A model generated the notes under the pieces. It made no database searches. It saw only the letters and a list, made by a program, of their open reading frames with translations, and was not told where the DNA came from. The position numbers were made by a program, and so were the translations under genes. DNA of 13,679 nt from Nanobdellati archaeon (GTDB taxonomy: Archaea > SpSt-1190): the NCBI GenBank assembly GCA_015522095.1, contig WAMX01000050.1, forward strand, positions 1 through 13,679, written 5' to 3'. Position 1 is the stretch's first letter; each line of letters starts with the position of its first letter. Below, one piece after another: positions 1 through 6,211 of this stretch.

Positions 1-717
1 ATAAAGGAGGGGGGAAGGTATGGGGCCATGGCGGTTGGGGCATACGGCCCGGACGGGAGGGCGCTTGATGTCCTGCTCGAAGGGGAATTCACATTCACGC
101 CCCCTCCCGACATGAACGCCTACACCCAGCCCGGCACGCCCCTGTCCGCATACAACAATTTCTTCGTTGAGAACTGGAGCTATATTGATGGCTACTGGTG
201 GCACGACTGCCAGTCCGGAGGGGAGGAGTACCAGAGCTGCCTGAATGAGGGGAGGACGGACTGCGAGGAGCTGTGCCCCGAAAGGAGGGAAGAACCACCC
301 GAGGGCTGGAAGATGGTGGCCGTGGAATACGGGTACGGGGTGCCCCTTAGCAGGGTGAAGGAAGCGGGGCTGGAGTGCAGCAGGACCCGGGGCTCGCTCT
401 GCCTCGTTGTTGCAACGGCGGGGAATGCAGGCATAGAACTCACGAAAAGGAGCGCATCGCTTGCAGAGGTGCTCGTGAATGTTGCCCTCCTTGCCCAGAC
501 GAAGTACCGCCCGGTGCTCGTTGACGAATGGGGCAAGGAGTATGTGCCGGACTACAGGGTGAGGCTGGGACATGTGCGCAATGAAAGCGGGTATCCTCCC
601 CTGATCTTCACAATCCCCGAATACAGGGAGCCGCGTTTCCTGGACATAATAAGGACGGACAGGGCCCTCGGGGTGCTGAAGAAGAGCTGGAGGGTCGCGA
701 GGGTAGAGCTGGGTTAA
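1..717 (+). CDS. Cys-rich hypothetical protein, probably 5'-truncated
   Basis: I do not recognise this protein. The frame is open from the first base of the window to TAA at 715-717, so the gene probably starts upstream and only its C-terminal part is here. An internal ATG at 28 would give 229 residues, but it has only a loose purine-rich stretch (6-18) in front and no signal peptide after it. From that ATG, four cysteines cluster at about residues 61-83 in an acidic, Tyr/Trp-rich stretch, and two more follow near 116 and 124. That pattern suggests a disulfide-stabilised extracellular domain. The final third alternates hydrophobic and charged residues like beta strands, and I see no membrane segment. 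The stop overlaps the convergent phosphatidyltransferase gene by four bases (TTAA). Function unknown. Confidence 0.6.
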   Translation: MKEGGRYGAMAVGAYGPDGRALDVLLEGEFTFTPPPDMNAYTQPGTPLSAYNNFFVENWSYIDGYWWHDCQSGGEEYQSCLNEGRTDCEELCPERREEPPEGWKMVAVEYGYGVPLSRVKEAGLECSRTRGSLCLVVATAGNAGIELTKRSASLAEVLVNVALLAQTKYRPVLVDEWGKEYVPDYRVRLGHVRNESGYPPLIFTIPEYREPRFLDIIRTDRALGVLKKSWRVARVELG

Positions 718-1232
718 AGGTTGCGGACGGACCAGAGCCTCTGGAAGAGGGTTACTGGAAGAAGGACATTCAGCAGGAGCAGCAGGGCGTGGAGCTGCCC
801 GAAGAGGAGGAACGCGAACATCAGGACCACGCGCTCCGTGCGCTCCGCCAGGCCCTTGCTTGCCCTTGGCTCCTTGACGCCGGTGTGGCTTATTGCATAT
901 GAGATGACAAGCGCGGGGACGGCAAGGAAATCCCTCGTTGCCATCCCCATGAATATGAAGCCCTCGCTGAGCCTGTCAAACACGGCATCCAGAACCCTGC
1001 CGAGCTGGGAGCCGCCGCGGGCCCGTGCAATGGCCCCGTCAATGCTGTCACAGAGCCCCGAGAGGAGTATGAATGGTGCTGAGAGGGGGAGCCTGCCCGC
1101 GTAGATGAGGTACCCGGCCACCGCGCCAAAGAGGAGGTTGAGGGTCGTGAAGAAATTTGGCGAGAGGGGGAGCCTCCCAAAGAGCCGCTCCGTGAGGGGG
1201 TTTGTCAGCGGGCGGAGCTTTGACGAGACCAT
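714..1232 (-). CDS. CDP-alcohol phosphatidyltransferase family protein
   Basis: A 172-residue integral membrane enzyme that should transfer a phospho-alcohol head group from or to a CDP-activated lipid at the cytoplasmic membrane. The family signature is visible: D62, D65-G66, A69-R70, G78, D82 and D86, which form the metal and CDP site. The AR-to-G spacer is seven residues; the commonly quoted signature has eight. The N-terminal SPN-FFTTLNLLFG segment resembles archaeal archaetidylinositol-phosphate synthases. Several hydrophobic helices follow, and the C-terminus is basic. I chose ATG at 1232 over TTG at 1247 because an A/T box is centred 23.5 nt upstream and no Shine-Dalgarno site exists, so the mRNA is probably leaderless. 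The likely role is polar head-group attachment to archaeal lipids. The exact alcohol (inositol phosphate, glycerol phosphate or serine) cannot be read from the sequence. Confidence 0.88.
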   Translation of the reverse strand: MVSSKLRPLTNPLTERLFGRLPLSPNFFTTLNLLFGAVAGYLIYAGRLPLSAPFILLSGLCDSIDGAIARARGGSQLGRVLDAVFDRLSEGFIFMGMATRDFLAVPALVISYAISHTGVKEPRASKGLAERTERVVLMFAFLLFGQLHALLLLLNVLLPVTLFQRLWSVRNL

Positions 1233-1250
1233 GGAAAGGCCAGGCAAGGA

Positions 1251-1260
1251 GTTTTAAATT
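1251..1260. promoter_or_regulatory. shared bidirectional TATA-like box
   Basis: The A/T run TTTTAAAT is nearly self-complementary. Its centre (1255.5) is 23.5 nt from the ATG at 1232 on the minus strand and 23.5 nt from the ATG at 1279 on the plus strand. Neither gene has a Shine-Dalgarno site in the short gap. A single TATA-like core probably drives two leaderless transcripts. This is inference from spacing. Confidence 0.6.
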
Positions 1261-1278
1261 CCTAAGGATTGTGAGACC

Positions 1279-1521
1279 ATGCACAGGGGAGACCCATTCC
1301 TGCTGGCAGGGGCGTTCCTCCTGACATTTCTCGCAATATTCGTGTTCGACATACACTGGAGCTTTTACAGCTGGCCCTTCCAGTTCAAGCGCATATTCAA
1401 GGGTCCGGAGCCGTATCTCTTCCTGCTTCCCGCGGGGACGCTCACGCTGTTCATACTCCTGAAGATTCTGCAGGTGGGCGTGGAAAAGGACATCAGCGAA
1501 ACTTACGGGCTACAAAAATGA
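1279..1521 (+). CDS. small two-helix membrane protein
   Basis: An 80-residue protein of unknown function with two clear hydrophobic helices, about residues 7-25 and 45-65. They are joined by an aromatic and basic loop (WSFYSWPFQFKRIFKG), and a short charged tail follows the second helix. No catalytic motif or family signature is apparent. The start is supported by an A/T box 23.5 nt upstream and by good coding character directly after the ATG. The gene is divergent from the CDP-alcohol phosphatidyltransferase gene, with which it shares the promoter gap. Its last 29 bases overlap the 3' end of the convergent trmI gene. Co-expression with the lipid head-group enzyme is possible but is only a context argument. 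Confidence 0.72.
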   Translation: MHRGDPFLLAGAFLLTFLAIFVFDIHWSFYSWPFQFKRIFKGPEPYLFLLPAGTLTLFILLKILQVGVEKDISETYGLQK

Positions 1522-2164
1522 AGGCGGTGTGAGCCAGGGTCTTGCTCTTCGGGCGGAAGCGGTCCGGCTCGGTTTTCCAGTCCCACCAGACTGAGGTCAC
1601 CACCCGCTTTTCCGAGAAGTCACGGGTGGCTGAGAGGAGGCGCTCAACCTGCGGGGCGGTGGGAAGGTAGCACACGAAATATCCGCCCGTCCTGAGGGCG
1701 CGCTTCGCCGCGTCAACACCCTCCCAGGGGTTGGGGAGATCATACACGACCATGTCCAGGCCGCGTTCCTTCAGCTCAAAGACGCTGCCCTGGCGGAAGG
1801 TGACATTCCTGAAGCCAAGCGCCCCTATGTTTTCCCGCGCAATGCGAAGGTGGTCCTCGCGAAGCTCGTAGGAGTAAACACGCTTCACAAGCCGGGCAAG
1901 CCAGGCCGTCAGGTATCCGGAGCCCGCCCCGCCTTCGGCAACCCGCCAGCCCCTCTCAGGGCCGGTGAGGGAGAGTATTGTGCCCACATCCTTGGGGTGG
2001 ATGGATTGCGGTCCCCTGCGGAGCCCCTCAAGCCTGTCAAGGAAGCTCGCATCAAAAACAGAGGCCCATTCGGGGGGGCTGGCCACATCAACGGGCCCCC
2101 TGCCCGTGTTAATCCGCCCTTCGCCAAGCCACCTGTTGCGGCCGTCTGTGACCACTTTCACCAT
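1493..2164 (-). CDS. trmI: tRNA (adenine-N1)-methyltransferase, TrmI family
   Basis: This 223-residue SAM-dependent methyltransferase is predicted to make N1-methyladenosine in the T-loop of tRNA (position 58, and 57 in archaea), a cytoplasmic tRNA-stabilising step. The short N-terminal part leads to RRGPQSIHPKD at 49-59, a TrmI hallmark preceding the Rossmann domain. SAM motif I is VAEGGAGSGYL at 75-85, and the acidic residue at the end of strand 2 is E100. The DLPNPW motif at 142-147 forms the catalytic pocket typical of the family, and the C-terminal HTAFIFVARK matches the family ending. It is shorter than usual mainly in the N-terminal domain. The ATG has no Shine-Dalgarno site but has an A/T box about 23 nt upstream. 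The gene lies 26 nt behind the nosD-like gene. Confidence 0.92.
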   Translation of the reverse strand: MVKVVTDGRNRWLGEGRINTGRGPVDVASPPEWASVFDASFLDRLEGLRRGPQSIHPKDVGTILSLTGPERGWRVAEGGAGSGYLTAWLARLVKRVYSYELREDHLRIARENIGALGFRNVTFRQGSVFELKERGLDMVVYDLPNPWEGVDAAKRALRTGGYFVCYLPTAPQVERLLSATRDFSEKRVVTSVWWDWKTEPDRFRPKSKTLAHTAFIFVARKFR

Positions 2165-2182
2165 CAGAATAAAAGAAAGGGA

Positions 2183-2193
2183 ATAAAAAATTA
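2183..2193 (-). promoter_or_regulatory. A/T tract: NosD-gene terminator and trmI TATA candidate
   Basis: Reading on the minus strand, the nosD-like TAA stop runs straight into TTTTTTATT. Oligo-T tracts terminate archaeal transcription. The same tract is centred about 23 nt upstream of the trmI ATG, the spacing seen at the other leaderless starts. It may do both jobs. Confidence 0.45.
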
Positions 2194-3645
2194 AGGTCCC
2201 TTCGCGAACAGGGCGGCAAGCAGGCCTGCAAGGCCGAAGCCCTCAAAGAGGTCGCTCGCAAGCAGCACGATGCGCTTGTGCCTTGACACCACCGGCCGGA
2301 CTTCCTTCTCGCCAAAGTCGTTGCCTATCTCGAAGCGCACGGATGTGCTGTTGATGTCCCTGAGCCAGCCAAACTCCTCGCCGCGGACATCGAACTTGAA
2401 CTTGTTCCTGTCGTCGCACAGCTCCACCTTGAACTTCACCCTGGCTGTCTCGGTGCGCTCCTTGTATTTGTACTCCCTGCACTCATCGTCCTCTTCAAGC
2501 CTGAAGCTCCCTGCAGGCACCGTGAAGGAATAATCGCCGAGCTCAATGGTCACATTCTCGCTGGCAGGGTCAATGCCATCACTTTCCCCTGAAAGCACGA
2601 ACCAGCCCCTGATGGAGAGCCTGTCGTCGTAGCGGCGTTCGCTTTTCCTCTCCCTGTCGCGCTCCCTGTGCTTCTCCTTCCGCGAGTCCCTGTCGTCCCT
2701 GTGTTTCTTGAATTTCCGCTCGGAGCTGTCTTCAAGCTTGGCGTGCACCTTCACAATGAAGGCGGAGAAGTTGAACTCCTCCAGGGAAGGCGTGCCGCCA
2801 CCCGTGCCGCTGCCGGGCGACTCTGGAGGGAGCCACCCGTCCCTCACGGACCAGGGAAGCTCGTCCGTGGCCCCGCCGTATATTGAATAGGCGGAATCAC
2901 AGAACCCGTCGCCGTCAGCATCCGTGCAGTTCAGGTCGCTCCAGTAGTTTCCCCCCGTGGGTGCTGGCAGGGTGAAGGTGTTGCCCGAGCCTCCGGAAAC
3001 TGCCGCCTGGACCACGGTGTTGTCTACGAAGTTGTTGTTGTAGACTGTCACGCCATTGCTGTTGTAGAGGATGAGTCCCCTGCCGCTCTTCTCAAAGGTG
3101 TTGCGGTAGACCTCGCCGGTGCTGACCGCACCCAGGAAGAGGGCGCGAATGGCGGAACCGGTCACATAGTTGTCGTGCACCACTGCATTCTTTCCCACAT
3201 TGAGGTTAATTCCAACGCTGCTGTTGTATATCCTGTTGCCGGCAATGGTCGCATTGGTAAAGGCGTATATCCCGTTCCCGATGAGCATCGCGAAGGTGCC
3301 TCCGTGAATTTCATTGTTCTCCACAAGCACGTTGGAGGGTGTGTTCAAGGAGATTCCACGTTCAAAGCCGCGCATCACGAAGTTCCTCACCGTAAGCCCG
3401 CTGACCTTGTCGCCGGAGATCCCGTAGTCCGTGCTCTGGGCTGCCTGAAGCGTGTACCCCGCGCCGTCAAGCGTTATGCCGTCTGCCAGGACGGTTATGC
3501 TGCCAGTGTAGTCCGCAGTCAGTGTGCAGGTCATTGTTGCTGCATCCCAGTTTCCAATCTGGGAGCAGTCGCCGCCGGTTGCATCAATTGTCACAGCCCA
3601 CCCAAGCTGCATAAGCAGCAGGATGGCGAATAATCTCGTGTTCAT
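2191..3645 (-). CDS. secreted NosD-like parallel beta-helix surface protein
   Basis: This 484-residue protein is predicted to be exported and cell-surface located. Residues 1-17 form a signal peptide (basic start, ILLLMQL core, likely cut after GWA). Residues 50-235 carry repeated strands with the N-rich pattern of right-handed parallel beta helices of the NosD/periplasmic copper-binding-like group, such as NVLVENNEI and VTVYNNNF. GGNYWSD at 231-237 and an acidic DADGDGFCD at 242-250, a probable calcium loop, are typical of archaeal surface members. A proline/glycine linker (272-287) follows, then an extremely charged R/K/D/E block (305-343), then a beta-rich domain (344-450) with SDGIDP and VPAGSF. 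The tail EGFGLAGLLAALFAKGP is hydrophobic. Several N-glycosylation sequons are present. Substrate unknown. An A/T box lies 24 nt upstream of the ATG. Confidence 0.8.
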   Translation of the reverse strand: MNTRLFAILLLMQLGWAVTIDATGGDCSQIGNWDAATMTCTLTADYTGSITVLADGITLDGAGYTLQAAQSTDYGISGDKVSGLTVRNFVMRGFERGISLNTPSNVLVENNEIHGGTFAMLIGNGIYAFTNATIAGNRIYNSSVGINLNVGKNAVVHDNYVTGSAIRALFLGAVSTGEVYRNTFEKSGRGLILYNSNGVTVYNNNFVDNTVVQAAVSGGSGNTFTLPAPTGGNYWSDLNCTDADGDGFCDSAYSIYGGATDELPWSVRDGWLPPESPGSGTGGGTPSLEEFNFSAFIVKVHAKLEDSSERKFKKHRDDRDSRKEKHRERDRERKSERRYDDRLSIRGWFVLSGESDGIDPASENVTIELGDYSFTVPAGSFRLEEDDECREYKYKERTETARVKFKVELCDDRNKFKFDVRGEEFGWLRDINSTSVRFEIGNDFGEKEVRPVVSRHKRIVLLASDLFEGFGLAGLLAALFAKGP

Positions 3646-3664
3646 ACCACTATGGGCACACGTG

Positions 3665-3673
3665 GATATAAAT
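3665..3673 (-). promoter_or_regulatory. TATA-like box of the NosD-like gene
   Basis: On the minus strand the box reads ATTTATATC and is centred about 24 nt upstream of the ATG at 3645. The sequence between them holds no Shine-Dalgarno site, which again suggests a leaderless start. Confidence 0.6.
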
Positions 3674-3691
3674 GGTTTTAGAGGAGCAAAA

Positions 3692-3700
3692 CTATATTAA
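3692..3700 (+). promoter_or_regulatory. TATA-like box of the PRC-barrel gene
   Basis: CTATATTAA lies about 34 nt upstream of the ATG at 3730. A start site about 25 nt downstream would give a leader of roughly nine bases that just includes GGTGAT at 3721-3726. This gene therefore differs from its leaderless neighbours. Confidence 0.5.
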
Positions 3701-3720
3701 CGACCAAAAAAGGTATTTGC

Positions 3721-3726
3721 GGTGAT
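3721..3726 (+). promoter_or_regulatory. Shine-Dalgarno site of the PRC-barrel gene
   Basis: GGTGAT is the exact complement of the ATCACC near the 3' end of archaeal 16S rRNA. It ends three bases before the ATG at 3730 and fixes that start. Confidence 0.65.
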
Positions 3727-3729
3727 ACT

Positions 3730-3972
3730 ATGGATGAGAAAATCAGGGGTAAGGACATCATGGGCAAAACTGTCGTGAGCAAGGAAGGCAGGAAGTTCGG
3801 GATGGTGGGCGATGTGAGCTTTGACCCTTCGACCGGCGAGCTCCTGAAAATCACGCTCGCGAATGCAACGCAGTATGCGCGCAACATACTTGGCTCCGAG
3901 CTCAAGGTGCCATTCAGTGCGGTTGTCAGCATTGGCGACTTTGTCATTGTAAGTGAAGAGGACCTGGTTTGA
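3730..3972 (+). CDS. PRC-barrel domain protein
   Basis: An 80-residue single-domain protein of the PRC-barrel type, small beta barrels found in archaeal stand-alone proteins and in RimM and photosynthetic reaction centre subunit H. The pattern is visible as GKTVVSKEGRKFGMVGDVSFD at residues 12-32, then a linker, then the hydrophobic strands VPFSAVVSIGDFVIV near 61-75. There is no signal peptide and no membrane helix, so it should be cytoplasmic. Archaeal stand-alone members have been linked to RNA or cell-division contexts, but this sequence does not show which. The start follows a close GGTGAT site. The stop is two bases from the convergent stop of the nucleotidyltransferase-like gene, inside a hairpin. 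Confidence 0.85.
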   Translation: MDEKIRGKDIMGKTVVSKEGRKFGMVGDVSFDPSTGELLKITLANATQYARNILGSELKVPFSAVVSIGDFVIVSEEDLV

Positions 3973-3990
3973 GCTCAGAGGAGCTCAAGC
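3967..3990. terminator. hairpin at a convergent gene junction
   Basis: A ten-pair stem (3967-3976 with 3981-3990, one G-T wobble) closes an AGAG loop. Its core is TGAGCTC/GAGCTCA, and it contains both converging stop codons. A T-rich stretch follows on the plus strand. It may mark the 3' end of either transcript. Archaeal termination mainly needs oligo-T, so a role as terminator or 3'-end stabiliser is inferred. Confidence 0.45.
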
Positions 3991-4976
3991 TCAAATATAT
4001 TTTCCATGACTTCTTTTTCCACTCCAACAACGCTCTGCCCCACCTTTACGCGCTCTCCCACCCTTGAGCCCTCTCCCACAAGGCTCTCCGTGACCACGGC
4101 GCCCTCCTCAATCCTGGCACCCGGGCCCACCACGGAGTCGGAAATATTTGCGTTGTCACCTATCACCGCGCCGGAGTATATGATGGAGTTTATCACCTTC
4201 ACACCACTGCCAAGCTTCACATCTGACGCCGAAACATAGGGCCCGAGGAAGGCACCCTTCCCCCTTATGTTCTCAAGGCTCACAGGAGGGTATATGTTCA
4301 CGCCCTGCACATTCTCCTGGGTCATCTCCATGCGGCGCTTGAGGTAGTCCCGGTTTGCCTCAACATACTCCTGCACGGAGCCTATGTGGTACCAGAAGGT
4401 CTTGAACTCGTAGCTGTAGACGGGGATTTTGCGCTGGACAAGGTAGCTTATCAGCTCGTGCATATCCATCTTGTAGGGTATCTTGTCAAACACCTCCGGC
4501 TCCATCACAGAGATTCCCGCATACACAAGGTTGGAGAACACGAGGTCCGGACGGGGCTGAAAGAGGAACCGCGTCACCCGTCCCGTGGGGTCGGAGCTTA
4601 TAACGCCGTAGCGCCAGGGGTTTCGGGCGGAATAAACACCCAGGGTCATGAGGGGCTTCATGCGCTCATGGAACTGGATTATGGGCTCTACGCGGAAGGG
4701 TGTGAATATGTCGGAGTAATGCACCACGAAGGTCCCCTCCACAATTTTCTCTATCTCCCGGAGGGCGGATGCGGAGCCCGTGAACTCATCCTTCACAACC
4801 TGAACCTCATAGTGCTTGAATTCCTTGGGTGTGGGCGTGACCACAATTACCTCGTGCCCCCTCAGCTTCTCAAGTATGGCGGAAAAAATCTCCCGCCTGC
4901 CCACCTCGAGAAAGGTCTGGGGGCGCTTCATCACCGGAAATCGCCTGTTGTATCCTGCCGGGATAATTACCTGCAT
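3975..4976 (-). CDS. nucleotidyltransferase-like protein with degraded signature
   Basis: A 333-residue protein with the two-domain layout of sugar-phosphate nucleotidyltransferases (mannose-1-phosphate guanylyltransferase or GlmU-like). Residues 1-210 form the Rossmann-like domain and about 235-320 form a left-handed beta helix of hexapeptide repeats (AVIGDNANI, SVVGPGARI, AVVTESLVGEGSRVGE). Overall landmarks remain: GSASAL at 67-72, SD at 88-89, RYGVISSDPTGRV near 122-134, and NLVYAGISVMEPEV near 149-162. The signature does not fit. The usual GGxGTRL loop reads PAGYNRRF, the P-K lysine position reads PQ (Q20), the EKP triplet reads QPRP, and the W-x-D-I-G aspartate is H197. It may be a pseudoenzyme, a regulator or a shifted specificity. 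It starts at ATG 4976 with an A/T box about 25 nt upstream. Confidence 0.82.
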   Translation of the reverse strand: MQVIIPAGYNRRFPVMKRPQTFLEVGRREIFSAILEKLRGHEVIVVTPTPKEFKHYEVQVVKDEFTGSASALREIEKIVEGTFVVHYSDIFTPFRVEPIIQFHERMKPLMTLGVYSARNPWRYGVISSDPTGRVTRFLFQPRPDLVFSNLVYAGISVMEPEVFDKIPYKMDMHELISYLVQRKIPVYSYEFKTFWYHIGSVQEYVEANRDYLKRRMEMTQENVQGVNIYPPVSLENIRGKGAFLGPYVSASDVKLGSGVKVINSIIYSGAVIGDNANISDSVVGPGARIEEGAVVTESLVGEGSRVGERVKVGQSVVGVEKEVMENIFELELL

Positions 4977-4996
4977 TTAAGGAAGTAGTGATAATA

Positions 4997-5005
4997 ATTT
5001 AAAAA
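4997..5005 (-). promoter_or_regulatory. TATA candidate of the nucleotidyltransferase-like gene, overlapping the secD end
   Basis: On the minus strand TTTTTAAAT directly follows the secD TAG and is centred about 25 nt upstream of the ATG at 4976. It can serve as oligo-T terminator for secFD and as TATA box for the next gene, as in the nosD-trmI gap. Confidence 0.5.
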
Positions 5006-6211
5006 CTAAACTATTTCCTCGAGGACAGCAAGGTATGCGGGACGCGTGACAAAATAGCCCACGGCAAGGCCGATGATGGTTGTCACGGCAAAGCCCCTCA
5101 CGGCGCCCACGCCTATGAACATCAGGGGGAGCATGGCAGATGCCATGGTTCCGAAGGTCGCCATTATGACGAACATTGCCTCCTTGAGGTGGACCTTGGC
5201 ACCCTTTCCGCCAAAGAGCACATCGTCAGTCATTATTATCTGCTGGTCCACGCCCGTGCCCAGCGTGATTATGAGGCCCGCTATGGCGCTGAGGTCAAGC
5301 TGCCAGTCAATGAAGCTCGCAATCCCTAAGGTTATCACGAGCTCGCTGAGGGCGGTGGATAGTATTGCGCCGACAATCTCCGCGTTCCTGTACCTGAAGA
5401 AGAGGACGAGCCCCACGAACAGGGCGGCGAAGAGCCCCGCAATGGATGTGCTCCGGAGAAATTCGCTTCCGAGCAGGGGGGAAACGCTCTGCACGCTGAC
5501 CGTTTCAAGCTTGGTGGGAAGGGAACCGGTCATAAGTATGGCGACCATCTGGTTCAGCCGCTGCACGGCCTCTTCCTTCGTGGCGGCCCCGCCGGTAACG
5601 CTTGCCGTCGGGACATCCTTGCCCTGCAGGTCCGAGGAAATCTGCAGGCTGTCAATCTTCTCGCCATCAATGTAAAGGTCAAGGGTGGCATCGAGGTAGC
5701 CGTTCCCCGTGGGGAAGAGCCTGGCGGTTTCCTGCGCGAAGCGCTTTGATGCCTCCACCGAGAGGAAGACGGGAATGCTGTATCGGTAGCCGCCCTGGGT
5801 CCTGATAACAGACTCGCGCGCCTGATCAACCTTGATGTCCCTGCCCGTAAAGACGGTGATGTTGTTTATCTTTGCCTCAAAATTCCCCTGGCTGGACAGG
5901 AGGCCCTTTATCTCATCCTCGCTGAGCCCCGCGGCCTCGACAACCACAAACTTGCTCTGGAGGTCGCTTGCCCCACGGATGCGTATGTCGCGCAGGCCAT
6001 AGACATTGAGGCGGTTCTGCAGGACAACCACGATGTTGTCAAGGGAAACAGACTGGTTGGTTGGCTTCAGCACGACACGCGAGCCGCCCTGTATGTCAAA
6101 TCCCCAGTCAAGGTTGAGCCCCGCCCAGGGCTTGAGCTGAATGATGCTGCCCCCGAGGAACACAAGAAGCAGCATGAACCTCCATTTTTTCATTATCCTG
6201 TCCCAGTTCAT
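5006..6211 (-). CDS. secD: protein-export membrane protein SecD
   Basis: A 401-residue RND-family subunit that works with SecF to assist Sec-dependent export from the outer face of the membrane. Archaea lack SecA, so it probably uses ion gradients. TM1 covers about residues 11-27. FDIQGG at 38-43 is the conserved motif that opens the large extracytoplasmic domain (about 45-250). Five helices follow from about 255, including the TM4 motif GTGVDQQ with the conserved aspartate D322. The ATG at 6211 is chosen over an upstream in-frame start at 6259 because it overlaps the secF stop as ATGA and has GGAGG seven bases upstream. It is the second gene of a secF-secD operon, the order I recall from haloarchaea. 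Homologues are often somewhat longer in the extracytoplasmic domain. Confidence 0.93.
   Translation of the reverse strand: MNWDRIMKKWRFMLLLVFLGGSIIQLKPWAGLNLDWGFDIQGGSRVVLKPTNQSVSLDNIVVVLQNRLNVYGLRDIRIRGASDLQSKFVVVEAAGLSEDEIKGLLSSQGNFEAKINNITVFTGRDIKVDQARESVIRTQGGYRYSIPVFLSVEASKRFAQETARLFPTGNGYLDATLDLYIDGEKIDSLQISSDLQGKDVPTASVTGGAATKEEAVQRLNQMVAILMTGSLPTKLETVSVQSVSPLLGSEFLRSTSIAGLFAALFVGLVLFFRYRNAEIVGAILSTALSELVITLGIASFIDWQLDLSAIAGLIITLGTGVDQQIIMTDDVLFGGKGAKVHLKEAMFVIMATFGTMASAMLPLMFIGVGAVRGFAVTTIIGLAVGYFVTRPAYLAVLEEIV

Noticed and set aside
1225..1281. Nine-base direct repeat GAGACCATG at both divergent starts (1225-1233 and 1273-1281)
   Set aside because: On one side it is read as the start codon complement and on the other as the start codon itself, so it has no common meaning. 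Nine bases can match by chance.
4386..4988. 200-residue plus-strand frame over the nucleotidyltransferase-like gene
   Set aside because: It is opposite a gene with recognisable domains, hexapeptide repeats and a promoter; there is no independent support.
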